This document shows, in pieces, positions 1-8,615 of a stretch of DNA of 64,000 nucleotides (its first letter is position 1; every line of letters starts with the position of its first letter). This stretch comes from Candidatus Brocadia sp. WS118. Its GTDB lineage: Bacteria > Planctomycetota > Brocadiia > Brocadiales > Brocadiaceae. A program made the translations under genes and the position numbers. The stretch lies in NCBI GenBank assembly GCA_007618135.1, contig PHFX01000007.1:36135-100134 (forward strand), given 5' to 3'. The notes beneath the pieces were generated by a model. It saw nothing but the letters and a program-made list of their open reading frames with translations, did no database searches and had not been told where the DNA came from.

Positions 1-174
1 ACGGGCATTCCAACCATCTATGGCGTCATCACTACGGAAACCCTGGAACAGGCCATTAACCGCGCCGGCGCAAAGACAGGAAATAAAGGGACAGAAGCTG
101 CCTTATCGGCAATAGAAATGGCAAATCTTATCGATCAGATACAAGCCGGCGTAAAAACAACGAAAAGACTATGA
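1..174 (+). CDS. ribH: 6,7-dimethyl-8-ribityllumazine synthase, C-terminal end
   Basis: The reading frame open from base 1 and ending with TGA at 172-174 encodes 57 residues that match the C-terminal part of lumazine synthase: a [11 protein letters not shown] strand, then [11 protein letters not shown] and a final helix rich in A, E and I. The enzyme condenses 5-amino-6-ribitylaminouracil with dihydroxybutanone phosphate in riboflavin synthesis and forms icosahedral shells in the cytoplasm. The 5' part lies outside the window. The following gene begins with NusB, and ribH-nusB is a very common bacterial order, which supports the call. Confidence 0.93.
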   Translation, partial: TGIPTIYGVITTETLEQAINRAGAKTGNKGTEAALSAIEMANLIDQIQAGVKTTKRL

Positions 175-252
175 TCCATTCGGTTTTTATTCATTTCACC
201 AGATCGCCTGCGTGACTCCTTATTGCGAACTTTACAAAAATAACGATTTCCC

Positions 253-1536
253 ATGCGCAATAGAACAATTGCCCGCGAACTCGCCCTTCAAGCCCTTTAT
301 CAACTTGATCAGCGTGGTGACGAGATCATCGATGAGATAGATAATTTCTGCAAGAGAAGCACGGAAAAGCACGACGTATACCAGTTTGCCAAAGCGCTTA
401 CCAACGGTTGCCGGTCACACCTGAAAGAAATCGACGAAAAGATATCAAGTGTTACAGAACATTGGGAATTACGGCGCATGGCCATTATTGATAAAAATAT
501 TCTCCGCCTGGGAGTTTACGAATTATTGTATCGAAATGATATACCCCCAAAGGTATCAATTAACGAGGCAATAGAACTTGCCAAAAAATTTAGCACAAAA
601 AACTCAGGAACCTTTGTGAACGGGATTTTAGATAAGATTTATACCCAATTTGGAGACGGAAAACTGAAGGGCGATACCCGCCCGCTCGCACCTCAAGATG
701 TAGCGGAAATTACGTATGGGGACGCAGACCTGCATATACACACCACCTATTCCGATGGCACCATGACGCCGGAAGAAGTTGTCGACGACGCCATTCGCCG
801 CGGTATCTCAGCGATTGCGATTACGGATCACGATACGATTGACGGACTCGTCATTGCCTGTCGTTACGGAGAGGGCAAAAAGCTCCATATTATACCCGGC
901 ATAGAATTTTCGTCATACCTCAACCCTTCCGAGGTCCATATCCTTGGGTATTTTATCGATGTGAATAACGTATTTTTACGAAAAATAATACAACAGTCCC
1001 GTGATGACCGTGTGAATCGCATCCACGCGATCGTAGAAAAATTGCATAAACTCCACGTTGATATTGATCCACAGGAGATCCTGACCCTTGCCGGGCGAGG
1101 ATCTCCTGGCCGCATGCATGTGGCTGAAATGATATGGCAACACGGCTATTGCAGTACGATTTTAGAGTCATTTTCAAAATATATAGGAGATAATAAACCT
1201 GCCTATGTTCCTAAAAAAACATTGACATCGCAACAGGCCATTGAACTTATCAGAGATGCCGGGGGGGTGTCCGTGCTGGCCCATCCAGGACTCACGCAAA
1301 GAGACAATGTTATCGAAGATTTGGTAAAATGCGGCTTGCAGGGGATCGAGGTATATTATCCTTCGCATACTCCACAGGCCGTCAAGAGGTATCTTAAAAT
1401 CGCAAAGAAGTACAACCTTGCAATAACCGGCGGCTCGGATTTCCATGGTGAAAGAAGGGTGAACTGTCCAATCGCCAAAGTAACCGTACCGGGCGACCTT
1501 GTTCGCAAACTGAGACAAAGATGTCCTGCCCGGTAA
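253..1536 (+). CDS. nusB: NusB antitermination domain fused to PHP phosphoesterase domain
   Basis: This 427-residue protein has two parts. Residues 1-135 are a complete NusB domain (RxxARELALQALYQ start, WELRRMAIIDKNILRLGVYEL and the KFSTKNSGTFVNGILD end), the RNA-binding factor that with NusE acts on boxA RNA during rRNA transcription. Residues about 155-427 are a PHP domain of the TrpH/YciV (RNase AM) type: DLHIHTTYSDG, ITDHDT, GIEFSS, VLAHPG and GGSDFHG supply the metal-binding His and Asp residues. NusB is normally about 140 residues and stands alone, so this is a true in-frame fusion with a linker of about 20 residues. It follows ribH and precedes ftsY by 18 bases. No clear Shine-Dalgarno sequence precedes the ATG at 253. 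Since E. coli RNase AM trims rRNA 5' ends, the fusion may join rRNA transcription and maturation; that is inference. Confidence 0.9.
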   Translation: MRNRTIARELALQALYQLDQRGDEIIDEIDNFCKRSTEKHDVYQFAKALTNGCRSHLKEIDEKISSVTEHWELRRMAIIDKNILRLGVYELLYRNDIPPKVSINEAIELAKKFSTKNSGTFVNGILDKIYTQFGDGKLKGDTRPLAPQDVAEITYGDADLHIHTTYSDGTMTPEEVVDDAIRRGISAIAITDHDTIDGLVIACRYGEGKKLHIIPGIEFSSYLNPSEVHILGYFIDVNNVFLRKIIQQSRDDRVNRIHAIVEKLHKLHVDIDPQEILTLAGRGSPGRMHVAEMIWQHGYCSTILESFSKYIGDNKPAYVPKKTLTSQQAIELIRDAGGVSVLAHPGLTQRDNVIEDLVKCGLQGIEVYYPSHTPQAVKRYLKIAKKYNLAITGGSDFHGERRVNCPIAKVTVPGDLVRKLRQRCPAR

Positions 1537-1554
1537 AAATGCAATGGAGGTAAT

Positions 1555-2901
1555 ATGCTGATGGAACAGCCATCAAGAAAAGATAAAAACACCGTAGGGG
1601 AAAAAAGGGGAGAAACACTGAAGCCTGTCGTTACACAGGGAAATGCTGAAAAACCATCACCAGATTCATTGCAAAAAGGGAAGGATCGTTCAGGAAAAAC
1701 CCGCGGCAGTTTCTGGAGCAGATTCAAGACGTTTACCTTTGAGCCGCCAAAAACGGTCGTTGTGGAAGGTGACACGACACGGCTTGTTCCCATTTTGCCG
1801 GAGCCTGAAACAGCAGTTGATGAAAAGGGCATCTCTGCAACCACGGAAGAATTAGCCGCAGTTGTCGTGGAAGCACCGGTTGGCAAAGGTGAAGCGGAAA
1901 GCCAGACTCTACTGACGCCTAAAGAATTGGTTTCTCCGTTGCCTGAAATCGTCCTGGGAGAAGAACCGATTGTAATAAGAGAAGAAATTCCCCTTTCAAC
2001 AGAAAAACTCAAAAAAGGTCTGGAAAAAACCCGGACTCGTTTCTGGTCCCGGTTAAAAGGCCTCTTCTCCTTCAGGAGAAAGATCGATGAATCCGTACTC
2101 GAGGAATTAGAGGATATCCTGATTGGCGCAGACATTGGCGCAAAGTCAGTTCAAAAATTGGTGCATGAAATACGTGAGGCATGGAAATCAAAAACCATAA
2201 CGGAGACCTCACAGATACATGATTTTATAAAAGACAGACTCAAAGAAAGCCTGCGGTCTCTTCCAACTGCTGTCAATTATTCCCCTTCTTCTCCAACGGT
2301 CATTATGGTTGTTGGCGTAAATGGGGTGGGCAAGACAACTGCCATCGCAAAACTCGCAAACACGTTTATTCAGGACGGCAAGAAGGTTATGGTTGCCGCG
2401 AGCGATACCTTCAGGGCTGCCGCCGTGGAGCAACTGGACATCTGGAGCAAGCGCATTGGGGCGGAGATTGTAAAACATCAAGCCGGTTCCGACCCCGCTG
2501 CAGTGGCGTATGATGCCCTGGAAGCGAGTATTGCAAGAGGCATCGATGTGGTGATTGTGGATACTGCCGGGCGTCTTCATACCCACGAAAATCTTATGAA
2601 CGAACTGAGCAAAATCAAGCGGGTTATTTCCAAAAGGATTCCCGGTGCGCCGCACGAAGTCCTCATGGTACTCGACGCCACAACAGGGCAAAATGCCCTT
2701 TCCCAGGCAAAGATGTTTAAGCAGGCGGTAGACGTCACCGGGATATTTTTGGCAAAACTGGACGGTACGGCAAAGGGTGGTTTTGTGCTTGGGATGCGTA
2801 ATGAAATAAACATCCCCGTAAAATACGTCGGTCTTGGTGAAAAAGCAGATGATATAGAAAAATTCGATCCAGACGCCTTTGTAAATGCCTTATTTGAGTG
2901 A
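1555..2901 (+). CDS. ftsY: Signal recognition particle receptor FtsY
   Basis: 448 residues. The C-terminal 300 form the SRP-type NG GTPase: an N domain of four helices, P-loop GVNGVGKTT at about 255, DTFRAAAVEQL, DTAGRLHT and TKLDGTAKGG-type closing motif (AKLDGTAKGG). The first 150 residues are a long, charged, low-complexity A domain with two similar basic segments (TRGSFWSRFK and TRTRFWSRLKG), probably the lipid-binding helices; the duplication is visible in the sequence. FtsY docks SRP-bound ribosomes to the membrane translocon. The ATG at 1555 follows GGAGG and is chosen for that; a second ATG lies one codon downstream. The stop overlaps the longest reading frame of the next gene, suggesting co-transcription. 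Confidence 0.96.
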   Translation: MLMEQPSRKDKNTVGEKRGETLKPVVTQGNAEKPSPDSLQKGKDRSGKTRGSFWSRFKTFTFEPPKTVVVEGDTTRLVPILPEPETAVDEKGISATTEELAAVVVEAPVGKGEAESQTLLTPKELVSPLPEIVLGEEPIVIREEIPLSTEKLKKGLEKTRTRFWSRLKGLFSFRRKIDESVLEELEDILIGADIGAKSVQKLVHEIREAWKSKTITETSQIHDFIKDRLKESLRSLPTAVNYSPSSPTVIMVVGVNGVGKTTAIAKLANTFIQDGKKVMVAASDTFRAAAVEQLDIWSKRIGAEIVKHQAGSDPAAVAYDALEASIARGIDVVIVDTAGRLHTHENLMNELSKIKRVISKRIPGAPHEVLMVLDATTGQNALSQAKMFKQAVDVTGIFLAKLDGTAKGGFVLGMRNEINIPVKYVGLGEKADDIEKFDPDAFVNALFE

Positions 2902-2905
2902 TACC

Positions 2906-3640
2906 ATGCAAAAAGAAGAAGCGGTTTTTTTTCGCATTTTCCGGCTTCACCCGGAACGCGATACGAAGCCGTACTTTCAGGAATATGAAATCCCTTTTAC
3001 CCGGAAAGACCTGACGGTATTAGAGGGGCTTTACTATATTCAGCAGCGATTGGATGATTCTCTTGCCTTCCGGTCATCCTGCCGGGCGGCCATCTGTGGT
3101 TCCTGCGCCATGCATATTAACGGAAAGTATCGCCTTGCCTGCAATACCCCGATTCTGAAACTCAAAACAAAGACAATTACCATTCGTCCCCTTTCCCACC
3201 TGCCGGTCGTGAAAGACCTTGTTGTTGACATGAAATCTTTTTGGGAAAAGTATGAACAGATGAAGCCATACCTGATGCCCGGCAAGCCGTCTCCCGCAAA
3301 AGGGGAACAGTTGCAGCGCCAGGAAGAACGGGGGAAAATGGACGTTCTCGTTGATTGCATCCTCTGTGCCTGCTGTCATTCCTCGTGTCCGGTCACAGCA
3401 TCACACGAAAAATATCTCGGCCCTATGGCTTTCCTTACGGCAGACCGGTTTGTATCGGATACGCGGGATGGTGCACGGGAAGAGCGCCTGGCGATGGTAA
3501 ACGACGAACATGGGGTGTGGCGCTGTCATACGGTATTCAACTGCCAGGAGGTCTGCCCGAAGGATCTGGATCCGAGCGGTTCCATTGCCCACTTAAAGAG
3601 GGAGATTATTAAGAACAAAATTCAGCAAAAATGTTTATGA
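2906..3640 (+). CDS. Succinate dehydrogenase/fumarate reductase iron-sulfur subunit-like protein
   Basis: 244 residues with the full SdhB/FrdB architecture. An N-terminal ferredoxin domain carries CRAAICGSCAM then NGKYRLAC for the [2Fe-2S] cluster. The C-terminal domain carries CILCACCHSSCP and, further on, CHTVFNCQEVCPKDLDP for the [4Fe-4S] and [3Fe-4S] clusters. Such proteins pass electrons between a flavoprotein and membrane quinone. The frame is open from an ATG at 2885 inside ftsY, but the ATG at 2906 just after the ftsY stop matches the family start better. No flavoprotein or membrane anchor subunit lies next to it, so its partners must be elsewhere. A small conserved-looking gene follows after 16 bases. 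Confidence 0.9.
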   Translation: MQKEEAVFFRIFRLHPERDTKPYFQEYEIPFTRKDLTVLEGLYYIQQRLDDSLAFRSSCRAAICGSCAMHINGKYRLACNTPILKLKTKTITIRPLSHLPVVKDLVVDMKSFWEKYEQMKPYLMPGKPSPAKGEQLQRQEERGKMDVLVDCILCACCHSSCPVTASHEKYLGPMAFLTADRFVSDTRDGAREERLAMVNDEHGVWRCHTVFNCQEVCPKDLDPSGSIAHLKREIIKNKIQQKCL

Positions 3641-3656
3641 AGAAAGGACGGCCGAT

Positions 3657-3827
3657 ATGGACGAAAAGAAAAAAATTGTCGTTGTTGCAAGGACGGAAGG
3701 TATTGAAATTATTGTGGAGGGTGAAAAAGATACCGATGACTATGAATTGATCCTCTCAAAAACTCAGGCAATGGAACTTGCCATGAACATCCTGAACACC
3801 TTATATAAGTCGGGTGTAAAAATATAA
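3657..3827 (+). CDS. Small hypothetical protein (56 residues)
   Basis: ATG at 3657 preceded by AGAAAGGACGG opens a 56-codon frame ending with TAA at 3825-3827. The product starts MDEKKKIVVVARTEG and has an acidic middle (VEGEKDTDDYE) followed by an amphipathic helix (KTQAMELAMNILNTLY). I recognise no family. The good ribosome binding site and the tight placement, 16 bases after the iron-sulfur gene and 7 bases before the LOG-family gene, argue that it is translated as part of this operon. The composition (beta strand then helix) would suit a small partner or regulatory protein, but no function can be inferred. Confidence 0.6.
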   Translation: MDEKKKIVVVARTEGIEIIVEGEKDTDDYELILSKTQAMELAMNILNTLYKSGVKI

Positions 3828-3834
3828 AGAAGAG

Positions 3835-4437
3835 ATGGCAGACAATACTTCCATAAAACGCATCTGTGTGTTTTGCGGTTCCAAACGCGGTGCGCGGCCA
3901 GTGTACACAGCTACAGCACAACAACTCGGCAAGGCCATGGTCTCGCGTGGAATTGGGCTTGTCTATGGCGGAGGAAGTATTGGTTTGATGGGAGATATAG
4001 CAGATGCTGTTTTACGGGAGAAGGGCAACGTGATTGGCATCATTCCTCACGCCCTCGCCTCGAAAGAGTTTGCACACTCCGGCCTGACAGAACTCCATAG
4101 GGTATCAAGCATGCATGAGCGAAAGGCCATGATGGCAGAATTATCCGACGCCTTCATTGCAATGCCCGGCGGCTTTGGCACATTTGACGAGCTCTTCGAG
4201 ATACTCACCTGGGCACAACTGGGGCTCCATACAAAGCCCATTGGATTACTGAATGTGGACGGTTATTTTGATTTACTGCTGGCCTTTATCCGTCATGTAT
4301 TGCAGGAACGTTTTATCCAGGAAAAACACCGCCGTTTGATCATAACGTCTCGCGACCCTGAAGAACTCCTGGCTGATCTTATCCGCTATACCCCGCCCTC
4401 AAAGATTCCCCGGCTGATTGACTGGAAAGAAACGTAA
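3835..4437 (+). CDS. LOG-family Rossmann-fold protein (TIGR00730; nucleoside 5'-monophosphate phosphoribohydrolase-like)
   Basis: 200 residues with the diagnostic PGGFGTFDELFE motif (PGGxGTxxE) and an early VFCGSKRG plus LVYGGGSIGLMG, all typical of the LOG/YgdH family. Members hydrolyse nucleoside monophosphates to free base and ribose 5-phosphate; plant LOG makes active cytokinin, while bacterial members act on AMP-like substrates. The ATG at 3835 follows AAGAAGAG. It is the last gene of the plus-strand run from ribH and converges with the minus-strand thioredoxin-like gene 4 bases away. The substrate cannot be told from sequence. Confidence 0.88.
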   Translation: MADNTSIKRICVFCGSKRGARPVYTATAQQLGKAMVSRGIGLVYGGGSIGLMGDIADAVLREKGNVIGIIPHALASKEFAHSGLTELHRVSSMHERKAMMAELSDAFIAMPGGFGTFDELFEILTWAQLGLHTKPIGLLNVDGYFDLLLAFIRHVLQERFIQEKHRRLIITSRDPEELLADLIRYTPPSKIPRLIDWKET

Positions 4438-4441
4438 ATAA

Positions 4442-5089
4442 TCAATCCTTTACAAAGGATACTTTCTTTGCCCAGATACTGTGAGCATAATCTTTCTTGA
4501 TTTTTCTCCACGCCTGTAATAATGCATCTACCTTGTGGGTGCTCTTGTATTCTGAAACGCCATACCAATATTGCGCTTCCGGGGCAATATCACTCCTGGG
4601 ATACCGATCAACCGTCAATTTCAGCAGTACGCTGGCAGCCTTGTAATCCTGCCTTTCCAGCGCCATAAAACCTAACCCAAAGTGTAATTGCGCCAGGAAT
4701 TCGTCGGGAGGCAAAAACCCATTGAACCGGTAATATTCGGTGCCCAGGGAATCCAGGACAAGAAGGGTGGGTGTCCAAAATACCCGGTATTTCCCGGGAA
4801 GATCAGAGCCGCTCTGCACATTGATTTGTAAAGGGATGAAATTTTTATTGATGAAGTCTATTACTGCTGCGTCAGGGTACGTCACGGTACCCAGGGTTTT
4901 GCAGCCTGTTCAGGTAGGCACAAAGAAGTCCAGCAAGATATTCTTATGCTCGGCCTTTGCTTTTGCGACGGCCTCGTCAAGGCTTTTTTCCCAGGTAATG
5001 GCTGGCGGGGCACCTTTGGTGTCAGCGGCAAGGGTTACCGAAAGGGATACTGCTATGAGGGTAAGACAGCTTACAGCGTACCGTAACAT
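4442..5089 (-). CDS. Secreted thioredoxin-like selenoprotein (UxxC), TGA read as selenocysteine
   Basis: Two frames in the same phase are separated only by a TGA at 4910-4912. Reading it as selenocysteine gives 215 residues: signal peptide 1-22, thioredoxin-like domain with FFVPT-U60-T-G-C63-K in the place of the usual CxxC, then VTYPDAAVIDFINKNF and a conserved FWTPTLLVLD (cis-Pro strand), and a TPR-like helical tail. The TGA replaces the first redox cysteine exactly, and a hairpin lies at the right distance downstream. ATG at 5089 is chosen because AAGGAGG sits 6 bases before it; an ATG two codons upstream overlaps the ribosome site. A selD gene with its own TGA lies 4 kb away. Alternative: a nonsense pseudogene, which I find less likely. 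Probable role: periplasmic thiol redox chemistry. Confidence 0.85.
4875..4892 (-). promoter_or_regulatory. Candidate bacterial SECIS hairpin for the UxxC protein
   Basis: On the minus strand a perfect 6-base-pair stem (GGGUAC/GUACCC) closes a six-base loop CGUGAC. The stem begins 17 bases and the loop 23 bases after the in-frame UGA. Bacterial SECIS elements lie inside the coding sequence just after the UGA, with a G among the first two loop bases; both conditions hold here. The match is by eye only, not by a SECIS search program. Confidence 0.6.
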
Positions 5090-5142
5090 GACCATCCTCC
5101 TTTTCTTGAAAAGTCGCAGGATAGATAAAATTACCTATAAAA

Positions 5143-5171
5143 TCTATATCACAATATTTTTTTTGAGTCAA
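5143..5171 (-). promoter_or_regulatory. Predicted sigma-70-type promoter of the UxxC protein gene
   Basis: On the minus strand TTGACT, a 17-base spacer and TATAGA lie about 55 bases before the start codon at 5089. The rest of the 5090-5406 gap holds no gene that I can support. Confidence 0.5.
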
Positions 5172-5406
5172 TAAAAATATGTATGCGTTATGAAAATGGT
5201 ATGTCCGGAATTGGGCTTATTTTCACCTTTATTATCTGACTACTCGGTTTTTTACCTCTTTGACTTCGTTTTTGAGGTAAAGCCGTTTCTCTATCAATGC
5301 TTTCACGATACATTTCTACCTTTTGATGGTTTTTTTGAGTTTATGCGTAGGCTCTATAGACAACGAAGGATCATGATTTGAAGGATAATTCGATATGAAA
5401 AGATTC

Positions 5407-5751
5407 CTAAGCCAGGAGGTCTAAGAGACCCTTTTGTGTCTCTACTGATGTTTTCAAGGCAACGGCGTTGGCAGAAAAGAGGTGCTTGGCGCTTATCTGC
5501 CTGAGAATTTCTTCGTTCATGTCAACGTTTGACGCCTCAACGATAGCCCCATTTGCATGCTGATATGTCGGACCTGGGTCGGCGCCTTCCGTGATATTGA
5601 CGGTAACGCTGCCATGGTTACCTTCGCTCAGGCTGGCATGCTGTTTTTTAAACCTGTCGGTATTCATATTTGCAACATTATGCGCCGATACGCTCAACAT
5701 ATGTAACGTTGCCTGTATTCCGGAGACTGAAGAGCTGAAAGATAATGACAT
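5407..5751 (-). CDS. FlgC-like flagellar basal-body rod family protein, orphan
   Basis: 114 residues starting at the ATG at 5751, which has GAGGTGG just upstream. The N-terminal helix ends in the family signature SAHNVANMNTDRFKK, typical of rod, hook and FlgC/FlgB/FlgG proteins, and the C-terminal helix (NVDMNEEILRQI ... TQKGLLDLL) matches the paired end helix of FlgC. The middle is short, as in FlgC (about 135-150 residues) but smaller still. No other flagellar gene is nearby. The protein could be a real rod part encoded away from the cluster, or a relic adapted to other use. The family call is firm, the exact subunit is not. Confidence 0.75.
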   Translation of the reverse strand: MSLSFSSSVSGIQATLHMLSVSAHNVANMNTDRFKKQHASLSEGNHGSVTVNITEGADPGPTYQHANGAIVEASNVDMNEEILRQISAKHLFSANAVALKTSVETQKGLLDLLA

Positions 5752-5955
5752 AACCACCTCTCTAAATAATTTTCTTGGTGACAATACAGTATTATCGGTA
5801 AAATCAATAATGTTTTAACAAAATTCTACCGGGAGGTGGCAGGACGTTTATCAATCAACGTGAAACAAAAGACTTATTGTCAGGGTTACGTAATAAATTA
5901 AAGGATTATCTTAGGTTTGAAAGTGTACAAGATGCTGAACAAGAGATTTTTACAG

Positions 5956-6984
5956 ATGAAGGCAGTTGTTAAAAGAAAGCGCACAAAGGGTATGGAGGTT
6001 GTTGAAGTACCTACCCCGAAGATAGGGCCAAGAGACGTGCTTATCAAGGTAAGGGCTGCCTCGATCTGCGGTACGGATGTGCATATCTATGACTGGACAC
6101 GCTGGGCACAACACCGCTTCACACCGCCACGTATTATCGGTCATGAGTTTGTGGGAACGGTTGCAAAAATTGGAGAGGAAGTGACACAGGTAAAAGCCGG
6201 AGATCGGGTTTCTGCCGAAAGCCATCTGACCTGCGGACATTGTTATCAGTGTAAGAACGGCTATTCAGAGGTCTGCCGGAATTTCAAATTGTTGGGTGTT
6301 GACCATGACGGCACGTTCAGCGAGTACCTTGTCCTGCCGGAGCATGTCTTGTGGAAAAATGAAGAAAAAATCCCTGATGAGTGGGCAACCATCCAGGAAC
6401 CCTTTGGAAACGCCGTTGATACTGTGCTTGCAGAAGATATCTCTGTGAAGACGGTCTTGATCCTGGGGGCAGGACCAATCGGGCTTTTCGCTACTGGCAT
6501 TGCCAAAGCTTGTGGCGCCTCACTGATCATCGTCTCCGATCCAAACAACTACCGTCTAGCCATCAGCAAAAAGATGGGGGCACATATCGCTATCAATCCC
6601 AGAAGGCAGGATGTTGTCCCGCTTATCATGGAGGCCACGCAGAATAATGGTGTGGACGTTGTCCTTGAGTTCTCTGGCAATAACCAGGCGCTGAATCAGG
6701 GCTTAAAAGCCATTACTCCGGGGGGTAGGATTTCTATTCTGGGCATTTATGAAAGGCGTGTGAATATTGATCTGAACAAGGATGTCATCTTCAAAAAGGT
6801 CCGTATTTATGGGATAACAGGCCGGAAGGTATTTTCCACCTGGCACAAGACCTCGCGTTTCTTATCTTCCGGACTCGTCGATCCCAGCCCTATCATCACC
6901 CATCAGTTTCCCTTAAAAGACTATGAAAAGGGCATGAAACTCATGAAGGAAGGAAAGTGTGGGAAGGTTATTTTACATGTTTAA
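5956..6984 (+). CDS. tdh: L-threonine 3-dehydrogenase
   Basis: 342 residues from the ATG at 5956, in line with the 341 of E. coli Tdh; the frame is open upstream to 5917 but the extra residues have no counterpart. Zinc-dependent medium-chain dehydrogenase features are present: SICGTDVHIYDW for the catalytic zinc and threonine site, GHEFVGTV, the structural-zinc loop CGHCYQCKNGYSEVC, and the NAD-binding LGAGPIGLF. The enzyme oxidises threonine to 2-amino-3-ketobutyrate with NAD+. The next gene, kbl, uses that unstable product, so the pair forms the threonine-to-glycine pathway. About 200 AT-rich bases without a gene separate them. Confidence 0.93.
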   Translation: MKAVVKRKRTKGMEVVEVPTPKIGPRDVLIKVRAASICGTDVHIYDWTRWAQHRFTPPRIIGHEFVGTVAKIGEEVTQVKAGDRVSAESHLTCGHCYQCKNGYSEVCRNFKLLGVDHDGTFSEYLVLPEHVLWKNEEKIPDEWATIQEPFGNAVDTVLAEDISVKTVLILGAGPIGLFATGIAKACGASLIIVSDPNNYRLAISKKMGAHIAINPRRQDVVPLIMEATQNNGVDVVLEFSGNNQALNQGLKAITPGGRISILGIYERRVNIDLNKDVIFKKVRIYGITGRKVFSTWHKTSRFLSSGLVDPSPIITHQFPLKDYEKGMKLMKEGKCGKVILHV

Positions 6985-7181
6985 GGTAATTGTTTGGCCA
7001 CAAATTTACAAAGAGAATAATCCCTGTAAGAATGAAAAATATTGAACTCATTGCCGTCAAGACGGGAAACTAATAAATTTTTAAATGAGAATTTTAAAAA
7101 TTACTTTAATAATCAGGCAAAAAATCGCCACAGCATTGATATCAAGTTCAGAGGCGGGATAATCAAAGGTCGTTGATTTAA

Positions 7182-8360
7182 ATGAACACATTAGATTTTA
7201 TCACTGAAGAGTTAGGGAAGCTGAAAGAGTCGGGCCTCTTTGTCAATATCCGCGCAATTGAAGGACCGCAGGGCGCCTGGATTACGGTGGACGGAAAGAA
7301 GGTATTCAATCTCTGCTCGAATAATTACCTGGGCCTTGCCAATGATACTCAGCTAAAATCTGCGGCAAAAAAGGCCATCGAGACGTATGGTGTGGGACCT
7401 GCCGCGGTGAGGACTATTGCCGGGACGACGACCCTCCATAAAGAGCTTGAACGAAAACTGGCACTCTTTAAGGGTGCAGAAAGTACGATATCCTTCCAAT
7501 CCGGGTTCTGTGCGAATCTTGCCGTTATTCCAGCAATTGTCGGAGAAGATGACGTTGTCTTTTCGGATGAGCTCAACCACGCAAGCATCATTGATGGGTG
7601 CCGGCTTTCCAGGGCAAAGATCGTTCGATATGAGCACTGCAACCCCAAAGACCTTCAGGCTAAAATATCTGGTGAAAAGAAAGACAAACGATTCCTTATT
7701 ATCACTGACGGTGTTTTTAGTATGGAGGGAGATATCGCGCCATTACCAGAAATCGTAGCGATCGCCAGAAATTTTAGGGCAATCACCATGGTGGACGATG
7801 CACACGGTGAAGGGGTGTTGGGTCGAGGTGGCAGAGGGATTATCGATCACTTTAACTTGCATGGAAAAGTAGATATCGAGGTGGGCACCCTGTCGAAGGC
7901 GTTTGGAGTGGTGGGTGGTTATATTGCAGGGAGTAAAAGATTAACGGATTATCTGACGCAGAAGGGGCGCCCCTTCCTCTTTTCCAGCGCCGTTACTGCT
8001 GCTGACGTCGCTGCCTGTATTGCAGCAGTAGATACCCTAACCGCTTCCGATTCACTGGTTAAGCAACTCTGGGAAAATACCACGTCCTTCCAGGAGAAGA
8101 TGAGGCAGATCGGATTCAATCTCGGTCATACAAAAACACCCATTACCCCGGTTATGACAGGAGATGTTAAAATAGCAAAGGATTTTAGCCAGCAATTATT
8201 TGAGGAAGGCATCTTCGCCCAGGCCATTGGTTACCCTACAGTACCCGCAGGCGAGGCACGTATCCGGGTGATGATTTCGGCTGCACACAGTAGGGATGAT
8301 CTTGTGTGGGCAACAAAACGCTTTGAAAAGATTGGGAAATCACTGGGAATTCTGCGATGA
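7182..8360 (+). CDS. kbl: Glycine C-acetyltransferase (2-amino-3-ketobutyrate CoA ligase)
   Basis: 392 residues of the alpha-oxoamine synthase family of PLP enzymes. [33 protein letters not shown] and the PLP-lysine segment [12 protein letters not shown] are all present and in order. It cleaves 2-amino-3-ketobutyrate with CoA to glycine and acetyl-CoA. Its length equals that of the family (about 395), and it follows tdh, which decides between Kbl and the related BioF, HemA or SPT enzymes. The start ATG at 7182 has only a weak ribosome site. In the reverse direction the same pair could make threonine from glycine, but degradation is the usual direction. Confidence 0.92.
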   Translation: MNTLDFITEELGKLKESGLFVNIRAIEGPQGAWITVDGKKVFNLCSNNYLGLANDTQLKSAAKKAIETYGVGPAAVRTIAGTTTLHKELERKLALFKGAESTISFQSGFCANLAVIPAIVGEDDVVFSDELNHASIIDGCRLSRAKIVRYEHCNPKDLQAKISGEKKDKRFLIITDGVFSMEGDIAPLPEIVAIARNFRAITMVDDAHGEGVLGRGGRGIIDHFNLHGKVDIEVGTLSKAFGVVGGYIAGSKRLTDYLTQKGRPFLFSSAVTAADVAACIAAVDTLTASDSLVKQLWENTTSFQEKMRQIGFNLGHTKTPITPVMTGDVKIAKDFSQQLFEEGIFAQAIGYPTVPAGEARIRVMISAAHSRDDLVWATKRFEKIGKSLGILR

Positions 8361-8400
8361 AATATCCAGGAGACTCTGGCTCACAAAGGTTAATGAAAAA

Positions 8401-8466
8401 TGTCATCCTGCACTGAGGGTAAGCGGTCTTGCCAAATAAGATTCTTCGCTTAACTCAGCATGACAA
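8401..8466. repeat. Intergenic inverted-repeat element
   Basis: Ends TGTCATCCTGC and CAGCATGACA are imperfect inverted repeats around a centre AAGATTCTTCGCT. This is the common TGTCAT-type intergenic repeat found in many genomes; it lies between kbl and the haem lipoprotein gene. Confidence 0.5.
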
Positions 8467-8615
8467 ACATCGAAGGTCTCAAAATGGCAGTGCAGGAGGT
8501 ATTCCCCGGTAAAGATATTCTTTCTATTGATTTTTAGGAGAAAAGGCTTTAGTATTCAAAAGTATCTGTTTTGTTAACTATTTTCAATTTTTTAAAAAGG
8601 TTTGGGTGGTATTGC

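Noticed and set aside
1356..2135. Long open frames antisense to nusB and ftsY
   Set aside because: They mirror strong coding genes, lack ribosome sites and have low-complexity products.
4910..4912. TGA in the thioredoxin-like gene as a simple nonsense mutation
   Set aside because: It replaces exactly the first redox Cys, both sides are well preserved in the same frame, and a SECIS-like hairpin follows; a pseudogene remains possible but less likely.
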